Of a stretch of 5,350 nucleotides of DNA, positions 1 through 5,350 are shown piece after piece. The notes under the pieces are model-generated. The model did not search any database. It saw only the letters and a list, made by a program, of their open reading frames with translations, and had not been told where the DNA came from. The translations under genes and the position numbers were made by a program. Origin of the DNA: Pseudomonadota bacterium (GTDB lineage: Bacteria; Pseudomonadota; Gammaproteobacteria; Steroidobacterales; Steroidobacteraceae); NCBI GenBank assembly GCA_947454665.1, contig CANGMU010000171.1, positions 1 through 5,350 on the forward strand, in the 5' to 3' direction. Each line of letters starts with the position of its first letter. Position 1 is the stretch's first letter.

Positions 1-450
1 GGCCGCATCGAGTCGCTGCTGGCGACGGCCCTGGGCCTCGCGCAGCTCGCGCCGCAACACCGGTCCCAGTCGCGAGATGCGGTCCTTCAGCACGAAATCC
101 TGCGCGCCGGCCTTCATCATGTCGACCGCAGCCTCTTCGCCGATCGCACCGGTCACGAGGATGAAGGGGATGTCCTTGCCGCTGCCGTGCAGGATCTGCA
201 GCGCCTCCGGTCCGCCGAAACCGGGCATGGAGAAGTCACAGAGGATGACTTCCCAGCCTTCCTGCGCCAGCGCGGCATGCAATGCCGCTGCGTTGTCGAC
301 ACGCGCCAATTCGGTGTTGAAGCCATCACGGCGCAGTTGGCGAAGGAGCAAGTCCGCATCCTGTGGCGAGTCATCGACGATCAGCACCTTGAGGCGCAAC
401 GGGGTGTCGGCGCCCTCCCCCACCTGGATCGTATTGTCCGAGGCATCCAT
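1..450 (-). CDS. Response-regulator receiver domain protein (3' end missing)
   Basis: An ATG at 450 opens a frame with no stop before the left edge; exactly 150 residues are visible. Residues 20-137 form a complete CheY-like receiver domain: LKVLIVDDS with the acidic pair D26-D27, the phospho-acceptor D72 in LCDFSMPG, T100 in LVTGA and the conserved lysine K122 in FVLKDR. All residues needed for phosphorylation are present, so the domain should be active. After it comes a charged, probably helical linker (RRELREAQGRRQQRLDA) that continues off the window. Such a linker usually leads to an output domain (PAS, histidine kinase, GGDEF or EAL) rather than ending a single-domain protein; which one cannot be told here. 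There is no signal peptide, so it acts in the cytoplasm. It starts 10 bases after the ankyrin stop, with no clear ribosome site, so translational coupling is likely. Confidence 0.9.
   Translation of the reverse strand, partial: MDASDNTIQVGEGADTPLRLKVLIVDDSPQDADLLLRQLRRDGFNTELARVDNAAALHAALAQEGWEVILCDFSMPGFGGPEALQILHGSGKDIPFILVTGAIGEEAAVDMMKAGAQDFVLKDRISRLGPVLRRELREAQGRRQQRLDAA
235..237 (-). other. Predicted phosphorylation site, Asp72 of the receiver domain
   Basis: This codon is GAC in the context CDFSMPGFGG, at the end of predicted beta strand 3, the standard position of the phospho-accepting aspartate in receiver domains. Confidence 0.85.
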
Positions 451-460
451 GCCAGGGGCG

Positions 461-2044
461 TCAGCGCGCCTGCGCCTGTTCGGTTCCGCCAGTGCCGCGG
501 GTCTGGGCAGGCCGGGGTCCCGTCGATTCCTTCGGTGCCCGACCCGTCGCGGCGGTGATGTAACCCCGCAGGAGCGCCGTGGTCTCGGTCCAGTTCTTCG
601 GCTCGGGTTCCAGGAAGGCCCGCGCGTAGCGGCCGGCTGCATAGTCCATCGGCGTCAGGCCGCCGACCTCTTCGGCCTCGAGCGCCGCGCCCTTCGCGAC
701 GAGGTACTTCACGGTCTCGTTCCAGCCATGCTGGGCCGCGCTGTGCAGCGCCGTGAGTCGGGTGCGACTGCGGCCGTTGACCACCGCGCCTGCTTCAACG
801 AGCAGGCGCGCACAGTCGTTCGCCTCCGCATCCGTCTTGTAGCGACCCCGCGTCGGATTGGCCCCATGACCCATGCCCGCAGCGATCATCAGTGGTGTCA
901 TGCCCTCTTCGTTCGGCAGGTCGACCTTGGCCTTGTACTGCAGCAGCAGCTTCACCGCCGCCGCATCGCCACCCTTGGCCGCGCGCATCAGCGCCGTGGC
1001 ACCGGTCGACAGCACCTGGTCACCGCCGCGGTCGAAAATGAAATTGCGATAAGGCGGGCGAAGTTTGAGCTGCAGGTCCGGGTTGGCGCCAGCGGCCAGC
1101 AACTGGCGGGCGACATCCAGCCCTGTCGTCGCGTCTTCGCTGGGCAGATCGGGACGCCCTCCACGCGGCAAGGTATTCAGGTCGATGGCGACGTACAGCG
1201 GTGACTGGCCAAAGAGGTCCCACAGGTCGACATCGGCACCCGCCTTGATCAGGAAGCTGGCGAAGTCGAAATGGAAATTCATGATCGCCAGCAGCAGCGG
1301 ACTGGTGCGCTCCGGGTCGGGCAGGTTGATGTCCGCCTTGCCGACCAGAAGCGCCCTGGCGCACTCGATGCAGCCTTCGCGCGCCGCATACAACAGCGGC
1401 GTGAAGCCACCCCGGTTCATGCCCTTCGGGCGCGGCTCCGCCGTGAGACGCCGCTGCCAGTCGCGGATCGCACCCCGCGCATTCACATCGGCCTTGTTAG
1501 CGACCAGCAGCCTGACCATGTCGGCCTGGCCCTGGGCCGACGCCCACATGAGCGCCGTCTGCCCGGCCCAGGTCTCACGTGCATTCACGTTCGCGCCGGC
1601 CTTGAGCAGCAGCTTGGCGGCCTCGAGCTTGCCCGCGCGGGCGGCCACCATCAGCGCAGTCTGGCCCTCCGGGCTGCGGGACTCGACGTCCGCACCCGCC
1701 TTCAGCAACAGCGTCACGAGCTTCGGGTTGCCCTCGGCAGCCGCCTCGGCAAGCGGCATCGCGCCGTAATCATTGCGGGCACTGGCATCCGCCCGGCCCT
1801 TCACGAGCGCTTCCGCCAGCGGCAGCAAGGCGTAGTGCGCGGCGTAATGCAGCGCCGTCGTGCCGTCCGGTTCGCGGGCGCGCGGATCGGCCCCCTGCTG
1901 CAAGGCGTAGAGCGCGGTCTCCGGGTCCTGCGAGCGGGCGGCGTCGAGCAGCTGCGCATCCTGCACGGGTCCTGCCCAGGCTGCCGCGACGATAAGCGCC
2001 TGCGCGAAGAGGAAGGCGACCCGGAGCGACTGGGGAGTTGTCAC
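461..2044 (-). CDS. Exported ankyrin-repeat protein
   Basis: The frame is open from 2194, but the part upstream of about 2050 lies inside the DUF1552 gene and does not look like protein. I chose the GTG at 2044 (10 bases after the upstream stop), giving 527 residues; a second GTG at 2050 is possible. The ribosome site is weak (GAAG, about 8 bases before 2044). From this start the protein opens with a signal peptide: a short region with one arginine, a hydrophobic core (VAFLFAQALIVAAAWA) and likely cleavage after AWA at residue 24. Then come about 11 ankyrin repeats (about 30-495) with recurrent G-x-T-A/P-L-x-x-A-A and LL-x-x-G-A-x-V-N patterns, interrupted by longer loops near 191-212, 290-308, 321-350 and 390-410. 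The C-terminal 28 residues are low-complexity and probably disordered. Ankyrin repeats bind proteins, so a periplasmic scaffold or partner for the two upstream products is the natural inference. I recall similar ankyrin proteins beside DUF1592/DUF1552 genes elsewhere. Confidence 0.9.
   Translation of the reverse strand: MTTPQSLRVAFLFAQALIVAAAWAGPVQDAQLLDAARSQDPETALYALQQGADPRAREPDGTTALHYAAHYALLPLAEALVKGRADASARNDYGAMPLAEAAAEGNPKLVTLLLKAGADVESRSPEGQTALMVAARAGKLEAAKLLLKAGANVNARETWAGQTALMWASAQGQADMVRLLVANKADVNARGAIRDWQRRLTAEPRPKGMNRGGFTPLLYAAREGCIECARALLVGKADINLPDPERTSPLLLAIMNFHFDFASFLIKAGADVDLWDLFGQSPLYVAIDLNTLPRGGRPDLPSEDATTGLDVARQLLAAGANPDLQLKLRPPYRNFIFDRGGDQVLSTGATALMRAAKGGDAAAVKLLLQYKAKVDLPNEEGMTPLMIAAGMGHGANPTRGRYKTDAEANDCARLLVEAGAVVNGRSRTRLTALHSAAQHGWNETVKYLVAKGAALEAEEVGGLTPMDYAAGRYARAFLEPEPKNWTETTALLRGYITAATGRAPKESTGPRPAQTRGTGGTEQAQAR
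560..1957 (-). repeat. Ankyrin repeat array (protein-level tandem repeats)
   Basis: About 11 units of roughly 33 residues are visible in translation, for example those beginning GTTALHYAA, GQTALMVAA, GQTALMWAS, GGFTPLLYAA, GATALMRAA, GMTPLMIAA and RLTALHSAA. The array is diverged at the DNA level, so it is not a recent tandem duplication. Spacing is regular for the first four units and then broken by loops. Confidence 0.85.
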
Positions 2045-2054
2045 GACCACCGCT

Positions 2055-3365
2055 TCAGACGCCCGCGATGAGGCCGGTGCTGTCGGCGAACTTTTCGACC
2101 GGCGCGCCAACGCGATCCAGCAGCGTGTGGTGCAGGTTCGCCAGCGGCGTGTCCAGCGGCATGGCGATGTGCTGGCCTCCCTTGATGCGCCCATAGGCCT
2201 TGCCGAATACGGCTGCCGGCAAAGGGTTGTTGTTGTGCAGGTCGCTGTTCGACATGTTGCTGCCGAACAGGATCATCGAATGATCCAGCAGGCTGCCGTC
2301 ACCGTCCGGCGTCTTGGCGAGTCGGTCGAGGAAGGTCGTGAAGACCTTGGTGTGGAAGTTCTGCACGCGCACGAGCTTCGCGACCTTGTCCGGGTTGTTC
2401 TGGTGGTGCGACAGCGGATGGAAGGCATCCGAAATACCGAGATTGTTGTAGGTCCGCATGCTGACTTCACGCGCCATCATGAACGTGGCCACGCGCGACA
2501 GGTTCGCCTGATAGGCCAGCGCGATGAGCTCGAACATCACCTTCAGGTGCTCTTCGAAATCAGTGGGAATGCCGACCGGTGCATCGGGCAGCTGCACACC
2601 ACCGAGGCCCTGCGTCTCCATCTTCTTCACGCGGCGTTCGATCTCGCGCACGGAATCAAGGTAATCGGCCAGCATCGCGCGATCCTGGCCGCCGAGCCGA
2701 CGTTCCAGCGCCTTGGCATCGCCGGTGATCGCATCGAGGATGCTGCCCGTCTCGCGCACGATGGCCGTGCGCTCATCGGCCGTGTCGCCCTGCCCGAACA
2801 AGCGGTAGAACAGCTTGCGCGGGTTGTATTCCATCGGCAGCGGCTGTGTCGGTGAACGGAACGCGATCGTGTTGCCATAGCTGCAGCCATAGGCCGGGTC
2901 GCAGACCGTGCCGCCTTCGGTGGAAAGCTCCAGTGAAGGGAACGCCGTATCGCTGCCGATCGACTGCGCGGCGATCTGGTCGATCGTCGTGCCTGCACGC
3001 GGGTCGTGGCTCACGGCGGGCGCGACGCAACCCAGCCAGGTGCCGGCGATGATCGCGTGCGGCGTGTTGCTTTCGCCGCCCCGGTTGCGCAGGCCGCTGA
3101 TGATCGTGAGGGCCGCCTTGTGCTTCGCGGCCGGCTCGAGGATCTTGCCCAATTCAAAGTCACTGCCCGTCGACTTCGGGGTCCACTCCGCCATCACCGC
3201 GCCGTGCGGGAAATACACGAAACCGAGCTTGGGCAGCGGACGCGCAGCCGTCGCCGCCAAGGCGGTGTGGGCCGGGATCATCGCATCGAGCAGCGGCAGT
3301 GCGATCGTGGCGCCGGCGCCCTTCAGGATCGTGCGTCGGGACAGGTGTTTCCGGGTGATGAACAT
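2055..3365 (-). CDS. DUF1552 (HXXSHH) family protein with Tat signal
   Basis: This is a 436-residue protein, the usual length for DUF1552 (Pfam HXXSHH). The N-terminus has a twin-arginine motif, SRRTILKG (R10, R11), then a hydrophobic stretch and a likely ALA-A cleavage site near residue 37. This predicts export of a folded protein by the Tat route. Family landmarks include LGFVYFPHG (about 47-55), LTIISGLRNR (about 86-95), a cysteine-containing CDPAYGCSYGNTIAF segment (about 155-169), a charged helical stretch (about 215-250) and the name-giving HPLSHH (316-321). The ATG at 3365 was chosen over an in-frame TTG at 3383 because a strong GAGGGGA ribosome site lies 9 bases before it and because it gives a compact Tat n-region. 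The gap to the upstream stop is 14 bases, so translation is probably coupled. DUF1552 has no established activity; the histidine-rich motif suggests metal binding, which is inference. DUF1552 genes are commonly found beside DUF1592 genes, as here. Confidence 0.93.
   Translation of the reverse strand: MFITRKHLSRRTILKGAGATIALPLLDAMIPAHTALAATAARPLPKLGFVYFPHGAVMAEWTPKSTGSDFELGKILEPAAKHKAALTIISGLRNRGGESNTPHAIIAGTWLGCVAPAVSHDPRAGTTIDQIAAQSIGSDTAFPSLELSTEGGTVCDPAYGCSYGNTIAFRSPTQPLPMEYNPRKLFYRLFGQGDTADERTAIVRETGSILDAITGDAKALERRLGGQDRAMLADYLDSVREIERRVKKMETQGLGGVQLPDAPVGIPTDFEEHLKVMFELIALAYQANLSRVATFMMAREVSMRTYNNLGISDAFHPLSHHQNNPDKVAKLVRVQNFHTKVFTTFLDRLAKTPDGDGSLLDHSMILFGSNMSNSDLHNNNPLPAAVFGKAYGRIKGGQHIAMPLDTPLANLHHTLLDRVGAPVEKFADSTGLIAGV
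2403..2420 (-). other. HXXSHH signature motif of DUF1552
   Basis: The codons read CAT CCG CTG TCG CAC CAC, giving HPLSHH, the motif for which the Pfam family is named. Three histidines and a serine in six residues suggest a metal site or active site; no function has been shown to my knowledge. Confidence 0.85.
3321..3341 (-). other. Twin-arginine (Tat) export motif
   Basis: The codons encode SRRTILK, matching the S-R-R-x-F/I-L-K consensus, and are followed by a hydrophobic stretch (GAGATIALPLLDAM) and an A-x-A type site. Tat substrates are exported folded, often with cofactor already bound, which would suit a metal-binding protein. Confidence 0.8.
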
Positions 3366-3374
3366 GATCTGGCT

Positions 3375-3381
3375 TCCCCTC
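3375..3381 (-). promoter_or_regulatory. Ribosome binding site of the DUF1552 gene
   Basis: The minus strand reads GAGGGGA, then 9 bases, then ATG at 3365. The site overlaps the stop codon of the upstream DUF1592 gene (3382-3380). It decides the start: the alternative TTG at 3383 overlaps that stop and would place the ribosome site inside its own coding region. Confidence 0.7.
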
Positions 3382-5350
3382 AATGCGTGACGGCAGCCGT
3401 GCGCGTCTGCGGCGTGGGCTTGTCCGTCGGCAGGCGATTCATCTGGAACTGCGGGCTGCCTACGATGCCCAGCACGATCGATTCAAATCGGTATTGGTCT
3501 TTAGCGGCATTGGCGACCAGCGCGCGCACGGTAGGCATGTCCTGCCACTCGACGAGGCGGCCGGTGCCATAGGTCATGAGCTTGCTGGTGAGCGTCTGCA
3601 CGAACTGCTCGGCATTGGCCAGCAGCGCCTTGCGCAGGTCCGCGGGACCGGCGATCGGCGTGCCATCCGGCAGTTCGGAGCGCGTGTCGATGACCGTGCC
3701 GGCGAGACGGTCGCGTTCGCGGAAGCGACCCACACCATCAAAACTCTCCAGCGCGAAGCCCAGCGGATCCATCACGCCATGACAGGCATGGCAGGATTTC
3801 TGCACGCTGTGCGCCGCCATCAGTTCACGCACAGACAGCACCTTGCCACCGGCGACAGGCTCCTTGAGCGATTCGACGTTCGGCGGCGGCGGCGTGGGCG
3901 GCGTACCGAGGATGTTGTCGAGGATCCATTCACCGCGCAGCACCGGCGCCGTACGGTTTGGGTAAGACGTGACCATCAGCACGGCCGCCTTGCCCAGCAG
4001 GCCATGGCGATTTGAATCGCGCAGCGGCACGCGGCGCAGCGCCGCCCCCTTCACGTCGCGGATGCCGTAATGCAGCGCCAGCGGCTCGTTCAGGTAGCTG
4101 TAATCGGCCGTCAGCAACTCAGTGACCGGACGGTTGTCGCGGAACACGCTGTCGACGAATAGTTTCAGCTCTTCCCGGAAATCACGGCGGATGTCGCCAT
4201 CGATGTCGCGGTGGTTCGCGGCGTAGGGAAACACGGCCGGATCCGGCTCGATGTCGGCCAGCTTCTTCATGCCCAGCCACTGGAACGCGAAGTCCTGCGC
4301 CAGGGTGATCGACTTCGGATCCGCGAGCATCCGGCGGACCTGCTTGGCGAGCAACTCCGACTTGCGCAGCTCGCCGCGTTCCGCGACGGCCAGCAACTCC
4401 TCGTCCGGCAAGTTGCTCCACAGGAAGAAGGACAGGCGCGAGGCCAGCTGGAGATCGCTCAGGCGCCAGCTTTCGCCAGGCTTCACGCCCGCGGGCGCCG
4501 CCTCGGCGCGGAACAGGAAATCCGGACTCGCCAGGATGCGCGTGAGGCCCGAACGGATGCCCTCGTCGAAGCTCTTGCCCGTGCGCGCGCCGTCATAGGC
4601 AGACAGGATCGCCTGCACGTCCGCCTCGGCCAGCGGGCGACGGTAGGCCTTGCGGGCGATACCCGACAGGATGCGCGACGCACAAGGGCGCTCTTCCGCG
4701 GCGGACGCCGGATAGCAGATGAACACCTTCTGGCGTGCGGCGTTGCTGCTCACGCCCTCGGCCGCGAAGGGGCCGCGCACTTCGAAGGACTTCACGCGCA
4801 GCACGCGCTCTTCGCCGCCACCGGGCAGCAAGGGCGTGAGACGCGCATCGGATTCCGCAAAGCTGCGGGACAGGAAGGTCACGCCCAGGCGGTGCTGGCC
4901 AGCCTTGGCCTTGAAGCGGATGTTGCGCAGGCGCAGGTTGATGCGGTCGACGGACGGGTCGCCCTTCTGGTCGATGGACTTCTGGTCCTCGTCGCCACCC
5001 AGCGTCGTTTCATAGACCTTCCTGCCGTCCAGCACGACGATCAGGCGGTTTTCGAATTCCATGCCTTCGACCCACAGCGCATGCGCCATGTCGCCGATGT
5101 TGAGCTGGTATTCGCCGTCGGCCGGAAAGACGTGGTCGACGACCATGCCACCGCGCGTCCCGAGGGGCAGGCCTTCGACGTGTGTCAACTGCTTGCCGCC
5201 TTCGTTGTTCACGTAAGGCGTGCCGGCCGGCCGCGCAGCCGGGTTGCCAACGGCCAGCACGGCAACGTTGCGTGCAGCGGCCAGATACTGGTCGAGGAAC
5301 GACGGCGATACCTGCAGCACCTTGGCGATGTTGTCGAAGCCATCGCTGTA
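3380..5350 (-). CDS. DUF1592/DUF1588/DUF1585 planctomycete-type cytochrome-like exported protein (5' end missing)
   Basis: The reading frame is open to the right edge, so the N-terminus is outside the window; 656 residues are visible. A GTG at 5320 is only an internal valine, because the codons before it (SDGFDNIAK) continue the usual end of DUF1587. In visible numbering: DUF1587 tail (1-35); a beta-rich segment that may be a carbohydrate-binding-like domain (about 55-195); DUF1595 with paired cysteines C212 and C223 and an AYRRP motif (about 210-280); DUF1592 with RLSFFLWSNLPD (about 293-430); DUF1588 with NRTAPVLRGEWILDNILG, a proline run and CHACH followed by MDPLG (about 438-545); DUF1585 to the C-terminus (about 553-640). 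CHACH (520-524) fits the CxxCH haem c pattern. Family members usually carry a signal peptide and often an N-terminal cytochrome c domain, which would lie off the edge. The biochemical role of the family is unknown; electron transfer or oxidation outside the cytoplasm is an inference. It is the first visible gene of the operon. Confidence 0.93.
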   Translation of the reverse strand, partial: YSDGFDNIAKVLQVSPSFLDQYLAAARNVAVLAVGNPAARPAGTPYVNNEGGKQLTHVEGLPLGTRGGMVVDHVFPADGEYQLNIGDMAHALWVEGMEFENRLIVVLDGRKVYETTLGGDEDQKSIDQKGDPSVDRINLRLRNIRFKAKAGQHRLGVTFLSRSFAESDARLTPLLPGGGEERVLRVKSFEVRGPFAAEGVSSNAARQKVFICYPASAAEERPCASRILSGIARKAYRRPLAEADVQAILSAYDGARTGKSFDEGIRSGLTRILASPDFLFRAEAAPAGVKPGESWRLSDLQLASRLSFFLWSNLPDEELLAVAERGELRKSELLAKQVRRMLADPKSITLAQDFAFQWLGMKKLADIEPDPAVFPYAANHRDIDGDIRRDFREELKLFVDSVFRDNRPVTELLTADYSYLNEPLALHYGIRDVKGAALRRVPLRDSNRHGLLGKAAVLMVTSYPNRTAPVLRGEWILDNILGTPPTPPPPNVESLKEPVAGGKVLSVRELMAAHSVQKSCHACHGVMDPLGFALESFDGVGRFRERDRLAGTVIDTRSELPDGTPIAGPADLRKALLANAEQFVQTLTSKLMTYGTGRLVEWQDMPTVRALVANAAKDQYRFESIVLGIVGSPQFQMNRLPTDKPTPQTRTAAVTH
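3779..3793 (-). other. CxxCH (CHACH) putative haem c attachment motif in DUF1588
   Basis: The codons read TGC CAT GCC TGT CAT, giving CHACH, followed by GVMDPLG. The motif matches the CxxCH consensus for covalent haem c, and the nearby methionine could in principle serve as a ligand. The motif is characteristic of DUF1588 proteins. Whether haem is actually attached here is not shown by sequence alone. Confidence 0.6.

Noticed and set aside
451..460. Terminator or promoter between the ankyrin and receiver genes
   Set aside because: The gap is only 10 bases and I see no hairpin followed by a T run nearby.
77..1204. Long plus-strand open frame (375 codons)
   Set aside because: It lies antisense to the receiver and ankyrin genes, both of which have clear family motifs. 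Its translation is low in recognisable motifs and rich in arginine and serine, as expected for a shadow in G+C-rich DNA.
1271..2071. Plus-strand open frame of 266 codons
   Set aside because: It is antisense to the ankyrin array; its apparent repeats are only the reverse image of the ankyrin repeats.
2045..2194. ATG at 2194 as start of the ankyrin gene
   Set aside because: The extra 50 residues overlap the DUF1552 coding end, are rich in Arg, Ser, Thr and Cys, and would bury the signal peptide inside the protein.
2127..2855. Plus-strand open frame of 242 codons
   Set aside because: It is antisense to the DUF1552 gene, with no recognisable domain.
3363..3383. TTG at 3383 as start of the DUF1552 gene
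   Set aside because: It overlaps the upstream stop codon and lacks a ribosome site placed before it, while the ATG at 3365 has a strong one at correct spacing.
3383..4015. Plus-strand open frame of 210 codons
   Set aside because: It is antisense to the conserved DUF1588/DUF1585 part of the first gene, with no recognisable domain.
5318..5320. GTG at 5320 as the true start of the DUF1592 gene
   Set aside because: The frame stays open to the window edge and the preceding residues continue the DUF1587 pattern, so this is an internal valine.

Overview
The window is G+C-rich and almost wholly coding. It holds four genes in one direction, all on the minus strand, so transcription runs from right (5350) to left (1). 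The outer two are cut by the window edges. Gaps between genes are about 10 to 15 bases, which suggests one operon whose promoter lies beyond the right edge. I see no RNA gene, mobile element, CRISPR array, terminator or non-coding stretch over 300 bases. The long plus-strand open frames are shadows of the minus-strand genes.

In order of transcription: (1) 3380-5350, a large exported protein of the planctomycete-type cytochrome group (DUF1587/DUF1595/DUF1592/DUF1588/DUF1585), missing its N-terminus. (2) 2055-3365, a DUF1552 (HXXSHH) protein with a twin-arginine signal. (3) 461-2044, a signal-peptide-bearing protein of about 11 ankyrin repeats. (4) 1-450, a two-component receiver domain starting a protein that runs off the left edge.

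The first three genes look like a co-exported module: a probable c-type-haem or cytochrome-like protein, a Tat-exported and hence probably pre-folded partner with a histidine-rich motif, and a periplasmic ankyrin scaffold. From memory, this trio recurs in soil and aquatic bacteria (Planctomycetes, Acidobacteria, Verrucomicrobia and some Gammaproteobacteria such as Steroidobacter relatives), but I know of no biochemical function for it. The fourth gene is cytoplasmic signalling and may be only an operon neighbour, or may link the module to a regulatory output.

The organism is probably a Gram-negative bacterium with high G+C. A proteobacterium (Steroidobacter-like) or an acidobacterium fits the gene set, but the sequence does not settle this.
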